A stretch of DNA of 64,000 bases from Zoroaster sp. YZ-2022 (Eukaryota > Echinodermata > Asteroidea > Forcipulatida > Zoroasteridae). A model generated the notes under the pieces. The model was not told where the DNA came from and ran no database searches. It worked only from the letters and a program-made list of their open reading frames with translations. Location: NCBI GenBank assembly GCA_029582265.1, contig CM055828.1, forward strand, positions 12,187,777 through 12,251,776, in the 5' to 3' direction. This document shows, one piece after another, positions 24,548-34,935 of the stretch (position 1 is its first letter; each line of letters begins with the position of its first letter). Position numbers and translations under genes: made by a program.

Positions 24548-25282
24548 GGCGACTCAAAGGTAATCCACAATTATGGGAATGACCAGGTTATGAGGGATTA
24601 TAAACATGATTGATCATGAGGTGGGCTTTTATTTTCCCATTGAAAAATCCTGACCATGGATCAAAATCACGACATCATTTCTTGAATACTAAATTCCCAA
24701 AATGAGCGGTGGGCCCAGGAAAACATCCAGGAATTGTTGTCCAAAAAAGAAACGATACAGACACATTTAGTCGATTGAAGAAATATCTTTTCATAAAATA
24801 GTTTTTTGAAAGACCCAAACCCTTTGAAATCAACACCTTCCATGTCCTCGAGATATTGGTGAGTTACAGGATCGTATACCACGAAGTCAACATTCTGCAA
24901 TGACCCAGCTATGGTGAGAAGAGCTGTGCAAGGCATGCATTGTCGCTGTGGACTTTGTGTGGAGGAGAGGAGGTGGGGGCATGGGGAAAGGGGTTGGTGC
25001 CAAAGGGTTAATGATCTTATCAAATAAAATCTTTTCATGAATGATATGTTTTTTCAACATTTAAATTTTTGTCTATTTGTCCTTTTGATATGACCAATTC
25101 CCCTGGATGTTGCCCGGGTTATTCACCAACCCGCATTTTTAATTTTATGTTCCATTCAAACAATGGTGCTCGGGTGATGCCTGCAGATGGTATCAGGAAA
25201 GGTAACCCCCTTTATGCAATCTGTTATAATATAAACCCATAACCTGGTCATTTCCCTATTTTGGATTACCTTTTGAGTCGCC
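24548..25282. mobile_element. 735-bp element with long terminal inverted repeats
   Basis: GGCGACTCAAAGGTAATCC with a following gaatgaccaggttatg (24548-24603) is mirrored by the reverse complement at 25222-25282, about 55 bp per arm with few mismatches. I could not find a clear target duplication. Inside is a 123-codon minus-strand frame (24667-25038) with no recognised family. A non-autonomous DNA transposon is the best reading. Confidence 0.7.
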
Positions 25283-25900
25283 CCAAGATGAAACGAACAA
25301 CCCGGCAAAGGGGAATTGAATTTGTGTAAGTCTTGTTGGTAACCGATGAAACATATAGTAGAAATTTGTTTCTAAGCAAACTGTTACTGCTTTTTTAGTT
25401 CGGTGAAAATTTATGTCCCTAACATCATGGTATACATGATACATGCACCATGCTTGTATTTTACATGTACATGTACATGTACATATCCAATACACGCCAT
25501 TTTCAATCTCCATTGTTCGATCACTATACCCGTATGTCGTAGTGCATACAAGCATGCGCCACGGTTTTTAACGTACTGTACTTGTTTGGCTGCCCCCCCT
25601 AGTCTGTGAATAATGACATGTATTTTGATCGAAGGTCGATTTGCGCAAAGGTCGGTCCTCATCGCTTGTTGGTTAATACAATAATTATATTGCAATGGAA
25701 CCATTGAACACACGTACATGTACACTTTATTTTCTCTACACACGTACAGTATATTGGGAAAATGAGAGCAAAGTTATCAATAGAAAATTAATTAATACGT
25801 AAGTGCAATTACATTACACGCACGGAATTGTACACAGAGCCCCTTTGTGTAGTTTACATATACATGTACAGTACGGGGATCGGCTGACAGCCCCATACGC
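25283..25900. other. Intergenic with short TACATG repeats
   Basis: A TACATG run at about 25462-25485 and scattered cgtacatgtaca words. Overlapping short frames on both strands are attributed to these repeats. Confidence 0.4.
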
Positions 25901-26073
25901 TAAGTTTTGACCTTGTTTGAAACCCCGCACGAATAAAACAAATGAGCGTCATTGACACTTCGATCCACAGACAGTAAACAGACAAAATACAACAAACATA
26001 ATACAATACACAGTTACCATTACGGTTTTATAAAACAAAAATGACAATAAAAATAATCTTTTGAAAATGTGGT

Positions 26074-26089
26074 GGTTCTGAAAAGAGCC
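26074..26089 (-). terminator. Histone 3' stem-loop
   Basis: On the minus strand GGCTCTTTTCAGAACC followed by ACCA, one base off the metazoan replication-dependent histone stem-loop (a G:C pair changed). It lies 26 bp past the H3 stop. A TTTTCAAAAGATT stretch just downstream could be the U7 snRNA-pairing element. It directs 3' end cleavage without polyadenylation. Confidence 0.85.
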
Positions 26090-26115
26090 GGTTTGTTCTT
26101 TGCGCTGAATGAACT

Positions 26116-26517
26116 CAAACACGCTCGCCACGGATGCGACGGCTAGCGGGGATGTCTTTGGGCATGATGGAAACCCCTCTTGGCATGGATGGCACACAGA
26201 TTGGTGTCCTCGAAAAGACCCACCAAAAAGCCTCTGCTGGCCTCTTGAAGGGGCTGAGCAGCGCTTTGAAGCGGAGCTCGGTCTTGAAAACCCTGGGCGT
26301 TTTCACGGACCAGACGCTGGAAGGGCAGTTTTGGGGATGAAAGCTCTGTGTTCTTCTGGTGCGACGGACCCACGGAGAGCCACGGTACCGGCCTGTAAGG
26401 GTGAGGCTTTTTGACTCCCCGGTTGATGGGGCGCCTTGCGGGCCGCCTTGGTGGCCAGCTGCTTGCGGGGGTTTTTCCCTCCGGTAGTTTTTGAGCAGTT
26501 TGCTTAGTACGTGCCAT
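26116..26517 (-). pseudogene. Histone H3 gene copy, frameshifted as sequenced
   Basis: Core nucleosome histone H3. The minus-strand frame starts MARTKQTA at 26517 and shows GVKKPH, a [10 protein letters not shown] block and [17 protein letters not shown] in one frame. The C-terminal end (IMPKDI...RRIRGER) is in another frame and stops near 26116. The family is about 136 residues and this interval is about the expected 405 bp, so the reading shifts at least once near residue 117 and several internal patches are altered. A TATA box, CCAAT and octamer-like sites upstream and a stem-loop downstream argue for a once functional replication-type gene. The damage may be sequencing error rather than true decay. 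No H4, H2A, H2B or H1 is seen nearby. Confidence 0.85.
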
Positions 26518-26568
26518 CTTGTTGTTCCCCGAGACTATACTAATGGCGGGTTCTCGATCTTCTGATCG

Positions 26569-26576
26569 CTATATAT
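26569..26576 (-). promoter_or_regulatory. TATA box of the H3 gene
   Basis: Minus-strand GATATATAGC about 55 bp upstream of the H3 ATG, leaving room for a start site and a short leader of about 25-30 bases, as usual for replication histone genes. Confidence 0.7.
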
Positions 26577-26710
26577 CGAGCTGCAAAAAATGTCCGAGTC
26601 TAAGTCGTTGTCCCCATTCGTTATTTATAAAACTCAGATCACATCAATCCTGGCGCAGAGTACCAACATTATGATGCAGTGCGTGATTCTTTGTCTAATA
26701 TCGAAATGTT

Positions 26711-26731
26711 GATTGGTTGATCGCTTTGCAT
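26711..26731 (-). promoter_or_regulatory. CCAAT box and octamer-like site of the H3 promoter
   Basis: On the minus strand ATGCAAAG (one base from the ATGCAAAT octamer) is followed by aaCCAATc, about 200 bp upstream of the ATG. Both are classic histone promoter elements. The CCAAT part is kept in the second copy near 35625-35632. Confidence 0.55.
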
Positions 26732-26739
26732 GCGGTGTG

Positions 26740-27527
26740 ATCTTTTGGGGTTAAGCAACACGTCGGTATTGATTGACGAAAGGAATGCACTTTAAAACAA
26801 AATCAACCACAAACAATAAACAATTACTTTGGGAAACATCTTATTCAAATTGTGGGTTCGATGGTTGTGGTCATTCAATGCAGACTTGGAGGGAACATTT
26901 TCGCTGTAATGTATGATTTCAAGTCTGAGATCGCGGTTATTTTTGTCTGCATCACCCACGCAAAACGCCGTTTACCCCTACGCATCACAGCCCTAACTCG
27001 CGATGTCGGAGGTTAATACACAGAGGGCGCTATTTAATGATTTTGGGCTAGACAGACATACGTCACCACTCCAGAGGTCATAATGATTGCGCAACCATTA
27101 CAATATAGCCATTATGCATAACAGACTGACGACGCTCGGCAAAATTTGGGACTAAAAATAAAATCATTGTTTACATATGTTTGACATCGGGAAATAGTTT
27201 AAATATTTTCATATATAGAACATTTATTATATTTTAATAATTATGTTTGACTCAAACAGTTGGGAATGCTTTTTTGCAAAAAAAAAATCGATTGCCATAC
27301 AAAAAAGGTCCGAAAATGGCGTTGTCAAAACACAAATAAATCACCCTTCAATTCGCACCTTTACACCAGGGTTTGGGTTGTCCGTAGGTAAGCGGTTTTA
27401 GATTGGATCTCCCGTGTGGTCTGCGAACACAGGCGAGGTCATCATTCCCTATAACTAATTTCAAAAAGAATTTATCGGTGTTCTTGAAATAACTGACAAT
27501 TTCTGAAAGCCGGTTAAACACGGGCGA
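26740..27527. other. Upstream flank of the H3 locus
   Basis: Non-coding sequence that recurs, degraded, at about 35640-36175. No open frame of note. Confidence 0.6.
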
Positions 27528-27535
27528 TATTTATT

Positions 27536-29845
27536 TATTTATTTATTTGGAATTACATTTTGAAACAGTGGCACACGATGTGTAAATATCGGTGCATCCA
27601 TCAAAACAATTTCTAAGACAATAGTTACAAAATTAATATTTAAAAAAATAACAATATTTAATAATAAGAATATTAAATAATAGTAAAATTTAGCGAACAA
27701 AGGAACGCATGGAGCTGGACGAAGGACGCATTGACACGCCCACCGTCGTATACGAGATAACCATGTGACCTAATAACGTAGGTCTACTGAGGTAAGTGAG
27801 CAAATAACAAAAAACATACGAACCAATGTAGGCCTATATCCCGCGTTCCTTTGCTTCGTCAAATACAAAATAAATAATATCAAGTAGGGCCCAAAAGATT
27901 TTTTACAAAATAAATTGCAAAACAAATTGCACGTCTTTTAAATTGTCATTGTCCAAAGATGATTGGACAACACTGTACACTGCTAGAACGCTGGTCAAAA
28001 CCTCAACCAACACGGACCACATGCGAACCCCACAACAGCCGTTTAAAACATTAACAAATTTAACCAACAAGCCTAAACATTTAAACATTTAATCAAGTTT
28101 ACTAATGTCCAAACTTGTTGGTGAAAACATTCAACAACAATTGCGCAGTGTGGTTTCGCTGATAGGCTAATAGGCTTCTCCAACCAACGCATCAGTCTTG
28201 TAACCCATACGCAAAAGAAAATGAAAACATGAAACAATTGATTTAGAAACATGTCAAAGCGACAAGAGAATCCTGTCCATGTCAAAAACCCCCCACCCAT
28301 GGTTGAGACGATGAATTTAAAGCAGTTGATGAAGCCGCGGTAGTTCAAGCTCTGCAAGCGACCATCATCTTAAACCAATGCCTTATATTAATGAAACTAC
28401 AATAAATAGTTATAAATAATCAACAAGCAGTAAACAAGTACATATAAAATATCAATTACGTAAGTCAGCCTTACTTCCATGCATTGGTGTGATTTACAAA
28501 AAACATCAAAAATAATAGCAATATTGTCAACATCACATTTGTTTGGATTAATTGATACATCACTACCTAATGTAAGGTTCAATTTAACATCTAAGTTATT
28601 GACATAAATAATTCCCAAACATCAATACGATTCATAGAGTTAATTTTTTCTAACTTAAATATTCATCGTTCTTATATCATTGAGCGCAGTGCAAGTGAAC
28701 AAAATGTTGAATATTTTCAGTACCATTATTAAAGTTTGCAATGCTGTCATGGTCCGGAGACCCTCTACTTGTTCTACGATCGAGTGGCAAAGGGATTTGA
28801 GCAAAAACCTGAATTTTAAAACTGCCCCATGAAATCTGTTTTTTCAAGCATTCCCAGACCAGGACAGCACTTGATAGATGCGTAATCCTTAAATGATAAC
28901 TTCCTATTAATCTCATCATGCCAAAAATTTAACATAATTTTCATTAATAACGTAATTAAGATGTAACCCAATGACTTGTTTTAGGACGTCCCCCATGCGA
29001 GCGTTATCAAGGGTATAATAATAATAATAATAATAGTGGACTTATATGAGCACGTTCCACCAACTAAATGGTGCTCAAGGCTTTTCATATCATTACCCCC
29101 GCTCATAAGGCTCATAAATCATTCTGAAACCATCTCAGTCTGGGAGTATCAGCCAATTGCTGCATTACAGCGCATATAGGGCTATCAACCAACTCTGCCT
29201 CAAGGTACCATTTAACCCCTGGGTGGAAGCCCAATTATGGTTAAGTGTCTTGCTCAGGACAAAAAGTGTCATGCCGGGGTTCAACCCACATTTCTGCTAA
29301 CACAGAACTTGAGTCCGTAAGCAGACCGCTCATAATATCGAAGTTGCAATCAGCGCATGTCTTTAATGTTATTGAGAAAATTTTACCGCAATCCTCTTCC
29401 GAAGATTAAAAATAGTATTTAACATGAAATTTGACCAACGGTGCTTATCCATGGGAAAAAGGGGATAAGATATTTGACTCTAATGCATCTTGAGAAAACC
29501 CTTTATAGTACCATCCTAGATCACCATATAATCTTCCTTCGGTGTGTTTCTAGGGGGCCCTTAAAGGGTGTAGCGCCATTTGCAACTGAATACTTCAATT
29601 GTCCGTGTCTTGTTTGCTAGTCAACCCAAATCGCGCAGGGATAATTAATAGAGGAAGAACAATTGTTTTCCATAGAATATCCCATAATACACGATTGAAA
29701 TCATCAAATTGTCGATAATAGATTTAATGTACGCAATAAGCCTATTACCTTTTTGATAGTTTCTTCAATGTGGACGTGGTCTGAAGACTTCGACTAATAT
29801 GCACACCTAAATATTTTATGACTCGAAACTTCCGAAAATGCAACA
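27536..29845 (-). mobile_element. LINE fragment, inserted in the long H3-locus copy only
   Basis: Absent from the short copy, where left and right flanks meet near 36170-36190. On the minus strand the frame at about 29835-29735 reads RKFRVIKYLGVHISRSL, the YLGV motif at the C-terminal side of non-LTR reverse transcriptases. A later piece (WKTIVLPLL, about 29670-29640) fits the following region. The far end, 27528-27549, is an (AAAT)n run on the minus strand, a plausible 3' tail. I read a 5'-truncated non-LTR element with frameshifts, later hit by the SINE at 29016-29345. The clade is not determined. Confidence 0.5.
29016..29345 (+). repeat. tRNA-like-ended SINE, fullest copy
   Basis: Starts after an ATA microsatellite with gtggacttatatgagcacgttccacc and continues through ggtgctcaaggc, attacccccgctcataagg, ccatttaacccctgggtgg and gtgtcttgctcagga. 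It ends with a B-box-like ccggggttcaacccacatt and gaacttgagtcc. I know closely similar dispersed repeats from echinoderm and other animal genomes. Smeared relatives occur at 34725-34935 and 57825-58045, and a tail-like piece at 36535-36620. Confidence 0.65.
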
Positions 29846-29907
29846 TCGTTACCCGATTATCTAATTAACAAATATTATCTAAAACTTACCGTGTAAAGTT
29901 TGACAAG

Positions 29908-31887
29908 CATGGAGGAAGGAAGGAAAAAAAGAAGGAGTTACAACGACGTATACATCAAAAGGTTTCTCGAAGTCATAAAACAAGCGGTGGTAAACACCAG
30001 AAATCGCCATCCTATTACTAATAATTAGCAATTTGGCTCGTGCGGAGTGCTTTCAAAGGATTCTATTTAAATGCAGGTCAATTACGTCATACAGTGCGTA
30101 CAAATCGTTACAAAATGGCGGGGTACGGAGACTGACTTAAGCGATTCTGAATTAAGCGATTTGAGCGACTTTTCTGAGGGAATTTGATACAAATGATTTA
30201 GAAGGGTTTAATTCAGAATTTGAAGATGGAGGTGAAAATATAAAGTTATTGTGTATGTGGGCGACCTGAAACAACAGCGATGATCGCTGTGATAGCGATG
30301 CCAAACCGAGCCGGATTTTCACGCTGCCTTTCCTCTGCTCAAAATAATGCGTCACAAAATCATGTTTTTCCACAACGAACATTGTTCCACAAAAATACAG
30401 TGAAATTCATTTTCAATACCTTACCTTATCTTAATGACGTTATTTATGTTACCCCTCTGCATAAAGTGACATTTTGATCCAAAATGTTTTTGTGTTGAAC
30501 CTCAAATCTGACAAAATTTCCGACTTTTTGTTTTGAGGAGCCTCAATAATGAATAATAAGTATATTTTTTGATTAGGATAATACAAAAATCTATATAATA
30601 ATTAGTTGGGATTCTTGATTTATTAGCCTATTATTTTTATTTTTTAATAAAAAATTTTTCCTTATGAAAAAGTTTTAAAGTAAAAATACATATTAAAACA
30701 ATTAATTGTATACATAGGGGCACGTTTATTTCACTTCTGATCATTAATTAAATCATTGTTTTCATATACATGAAAATTTTAAAATATATTATTTTATTAC
30801 TTTTTTTTTTGGTTATTTATTAGTTTCATTCTAATTCAACTGAGTTTCATAAATTCCCTAACCTTGACTGCTGTCAATACAAAATAAGTTTAGATTTGTT
30901 TTTCTTAATATAAATATTTATATTTCATTGCATAAAAGTTTCTATAAATAAACAGCCATGTGCCAGATCTATGTACATATTTCATCCCTTTTCCCCAGAT
31001 AAAAAACAGTATTGAAAAAAATCCAGTCTGCCTGTAATAAGATACTGCCTCATCGGATCCTGAGTTACATCGGGCTGATAAAGCACTTCATAATCCCGTT
31101 GAAATTTCCTTCCCGACCTGTCAAGTGTCTGTAAAAAGACTTATTAAATATTCATTTAATAAACATGTGTTTCTAATAAACTATTTAGTAAACACTATAT
31201 TTTAAATTAACTGAAGATCTTTTGGGAAGTCAAGCCAGGAATTCAAATGCATACAAAATAATACTAAAAGTTACTACTCAACCACAATGCAGTGTCAATG
31301 CAAACTACAATTTCAATGGCGTTTCTCTTCGATCTGCGCCGTTAATACAACAAAATCAAAGTCATTTATTTCACATTGCACATCATTGGGACACGTGAAA
31401 TTTGATTCAACAGAAAAACAAATCCCCTCTTCAAAATAACACTTTTGGTGTTCAAAAGTGGGGAAAGGCTAATAAATTTTTCCCAAAAAATGTCATTTTT
31501 TGAGAATTTATAAATTGAAAAACCCTAACAAACAACACAACCGCCTTCATGTTGGTCGATTTGACGATGAAAACATCAGAACGTTCGAAAAAAAAAAATC
31601 TCTGTACACTGCAAACAACTTGCATACATGAAACCCGCAAAACAACTGCGCAGGGAAAAGCACATTTGTTTATTTGTTTATAATTCATTACCAATGAATA
31701 ACGAAATAATCAGCTTCGTGAGGTAACGTTCAGCGGCAGAAGAGATCGCGCATAGGGGATTCGCTGTCGTAAAACAGACGACCCTGCGGGAGACCCATGA
31801 TTTTCTTATGGGGCTGGTGAAGGTGCTAATTGGTCGCAAGATAGAAAGTGGCCGTTGTAGCCCTAACTCCTGTTTCCTTCCTCCATG
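29908..31887. mobile_element. Inverted-repeat element with CATGGAGGAAGGAA ends
   Basis: CATGGAGGAAGGAA at 29908-29921 is mirrored by TTCCTTCCTCCATG at 31874-31887. The short H3-locus copy lacks the block: its flanks join near 36230-36242. The interior has no complete transposase. A short acidic reading near 30125-30230 (SDSELSDLSDFSE) might be the start of one. Exact target duplication is unclear because both flanks contain a gtgta/tacac word that may belong to the ends. Family not assigned. Confidence 0.5.
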
Positions 31888-32190
31888 GTACACTGATCAT
31901 CATCCTGAGAAAATAATTCGTCTGAAGTGATTTGATCTGAATAAAATGTTGCCGTCTGGCAACCAACTTTTGTAAACATTAAACAAATATGAAAAAGTTT
32001 TTCGTAGTCCGAAAAATATGATAATAATAATTGGATTTATAGATGCCAAAAAGGATAGAAGGATTTCCCCGCAGAACAACATCAATTCCATCGATGTTTT
32101 GCCCCAAGCCATCTCTGACTATTCACTTATAACCTGTAATCTTGACGTCAGTAAGCCAGGGGGAACGAAAGTAAATTATTTTCAGGAGTC

Positions 32191-32890
32191 GATACGTTCT
32201 GGTACGATTGGTGCGCTTGGATGCGATATAGGCAGATTGGTCAATTTCAGATGACACGATCTGTCACGATTGTCTCCGTTCAGATACGATCGATACGTTC
32301 CGATAGGATTGTCCCGTTGATTTCACGATTGTGTCCGATCTGACGATCGGGGTCCCCGATTTGGACGATCTGATGGTAGATACGTCGGATACGTTCCGAT
32401 ACGATCATCACGAACCCATGCGCTCTTTTGCGATCGGATACGATTGTGGTGGCGATGTCTTCACGGTCGGGATGGGGGATCACGATTGAGCCACGATTGA
32501 ACCCCGACGGAAAATATACAGCCGACTGACCATGGACTTCATTGTTTCTTGAACTTCTACAGAGTGAAGACTACAACCCACAATCATTGATGATGGCAGG
32601 GTTGAGGATGATGACAACGTGGTGTTTGTCTTGTCCCAAAGGGTTTATCCCGATCACCCCGATTTCAAACACTATTAGATGCGTCGCGTTGTTACGATCC
32701 CAAAACGATCTCATGCGATGATCACGATTAATTTCGTGTTGATCGAAAAAATTTTGAACCGTCCAAACATGTTCTACGATCACACGATTGCACGACTGAC
32801 CTCAAGATCTGATAAGATCTGATAGATCACACGATTACCCACGATTAAGACCAGATTTCAATCGTGGCGCGAATCGTGATAGTGGAACGG
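32191..32890. mobile_element. 700-bp element made of ACGAT words
   Basis: Dense irregular arrays of ACGATTG, ACGATC, GATACGTTC and their complements fill 32191-32500 and 32640-32885, with a short word-free centre. The left edge (ACGTTCTGGTACGATT) and the reverse-complemented right edge (CCGTTCCACTATCACGATT) share a CGTTC...ACGATT order, so they may be degenerate terminal inverted repeats. No coding frame. It resembles the CAAGT element in plan. Confidence 0.5.
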
Positions 32891-33039
32891 GCATAACCGT
32901 TTCGGCTGCTTCTTCCAGGATAAAATACGCGCCATTAGGGGCCAAATGTGAGGTAACAACCAGCCTGGGATTCTGCTGACCCCGTTCTGAACTTCCTGTC
33001 GGATGAATTGAACTAGAACTGTTTACAATGCAGATTGAG

Positions 33040-34330
33040 ATGATTATTCGTAAGTCCCTCCGAAGTCTTCTTGTATGGGCCCTCTACCCAAACCCGCCTC
33101 CTGAAAATCTGTCTTCCCGACATTGCGCCGATAGTCACGTCGATCGTCAACCTCAATTATTAGTGGGGTTTCCCAAATCATTAAAATCAGCAACAATCTC
33201 CAATTCCGAAGGTGCGTAATCTGAAGGCTGACCAGGCAGATCAGCTGAAGAATTACAGACCAGTCACTAACATCATTTTGCTCCAAGATACTAGAAAAGT
33301 TGTTGGTCAACAACTCATGAGTCATATGTGCAGCATTGCCTTCATGGGCTACTTTCAGTCAGCATACAAACGTTTCCATGGCACTGAAACTGCATTTTTT
33401 TTTGTGCAAATGATCTACCTCAGAATACCGATGAAGGAAAAGTGTCTATTCTGGTTCTTCGATCTCAGTGCAGCATTCGATACATTGATACAAAATATTG
33501 TTGCAAAGACAAAGTCACATATCGGTTATCACAGGAAAGCGAATTGGTTTTCCTCTTATTGGGGGCAGTCAAAACTTAAGATCACCAGATCATTGGGGGG
33601 TGCTTTTGCCGCTTGATTGGTGTACCCCAAGGATCAGTACTAGGTCCTATTTTGTTCAAAATTTTTTTACACCACTAGTGATGTCATCCTGCATAATCTC
33701 AGGCATCATTTTTACGTGATACTCAGCCCCTCCGCAACCCTATAACTGACATGTGACAAAATAGACAGTTGGAAGCGTGCTGCAACGTCAGGGAGCGGAT
33801 GGCATCAAAATTCAAACTTAACGACAAAAAGACAGACGTCCTGATCATTGGTTTATAGTCTTTAAAAAATCCCAAAATAGTTTTTCGATTGGTTTCGATA
33901 TAAAACCATTAAGTAAAGACTTTTTGTGACATTTACAAAATTAAATATCAATCTCACATCAAATCTGTCTCTATAAATTTTCCTTTTAATATTAGAAAGT
34001 TAAAGGGGTTTATGTCGGGCTACAGAACGTAATCCTATTTATCACTTCTCGTATTGATTATTGAATTGTTCTATCTGGTCTCCCCACCCCCCTTGTCCCT
34101 TACAGCGAGTTCAAATTCCCCCAGGTTTCTGGTCCCAAGAAAACACATCACCCCAAACCAATGCAGTTACCTTCCTGTTAACGTTTATTTTGGGTTGTTT
34201 TATTTTAAATGTTTGAATGGTCTTTGCCCTGAGTATATTTGTATCTTTTTATACTAAGCCTTTTAGGTCCCCCCGTTCTGCAAGGAGTGACTTGTTGACA
34301 CGGGGCGAGACTGGATCTGGGTGATAGGAT
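33040..34330 (+). pseudogene. L2/CR1-like LINE reverse transcriptase, frameshifted
   Basis: Successive plus-strand pieces follow the order of an L2/CR1 RT: LLKICLPDIAPIV (about 33098), LKNYRPVTNI (33244), YFQSAYKRFHGTETA (33352), FDLSAAFDT (33460; the Asp residues fit RT motif A), GVPQGSVLGPILF (33620), a KFKLNDKKTDVLIIG piece (33810) and a late FKCLNGLCPEYI (34207). The YADD box is not readable; the region near 33700 is out of frame or missing. At least five frame changes occur. Upstream endonuclease is not visible, so the copy is 5'-truncated. Insertion is by target-primed reverse transcription in this family. Confidence 0.8.
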
Positions 34331-34724
34331 GTTTCTGTTAGGTCCTCCCCTTGGGAAAGCTTCCTAGGCAATTAGGAAAACAATGTGGAAATTTTTAAAT
34401 GGTCATTTTGAACATCTTTTAAAATTTTTTAAACCACTAATTAATGTATATCAAAATTTATTTTTAAAAAGGTAAAAAATTTTTTTACAGGGGACTTAAT
34501 TTTTTTATTAATTTACAATTGTTTTATAGTTGTAATTTTATATAAAATTTGATTTTAAATTTTTAAAATTTTGTTTTTAATTTTAATTTTAAATTTTGAT
34601 CAATTTTTGCTTGGTTTAATTTTTTTAATTTGATTAACTTATGAATTGATGTTTATAACTGAAATTTTTACATTAATAACGTTTAATCTTTAGGTTTTTT
34701 TTTAACCCAAAGCGGATGGCCCTA

Positions 34725-34935
34725 TATAAATTTCATTATTATTATTTTTTTATTACCCCCGGTCTGGGGAATAAACCCTTATCCTTTCTCAGCCCGGGGG
34801 GTATAAGCCCAGTTACCAGAGGTAATTTCCCACTATCCCTCTACTTCTTTCCCATTTATACCCGGGGAACCTGCAGTGATGTTTTTGCTCAGGCCCAAAA
34901 AGGGGAAAAACTGCGCAGGTCGGTGCCTGCAATTT
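34725..34935 (+). repeat. Smeared copy of the 29016-29345 SINE
   Basis: Order of phrases matches: attattattatt, ttacccccggtct, cagcccggggggtataagcc, cccatttatacccggg and ttttgctcaggc. It sits directly before the short H3-locus copy. Confidence 0.5.

Larger units (their letters stand above)
25905..32050. repeat. Long copy of a duplicated histone H3 locus
   Basis: Colinear with 34935-36390: 3' flank, stem-loop, H3 frame, promoter and upstream DNA match in order (for example gagcgtc and taaacagac 3' of the gene, gattggttgatcgc in the promoter, gtcaaaac-aaataaatcaccc and cgttacccgattatctaatta further up, then gatcatcatcctga). This copy has two extra blocks, 27536-29845 and about 29908-31887, both with hallmarks of mobile elements. 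Confidence 0.75.

Noticed and set aside
26800..27500. Other histone genes (H4, H2A, H2B, H1) next to H3
   Set aside because: No frame or stem-loop of these types is found on either side.
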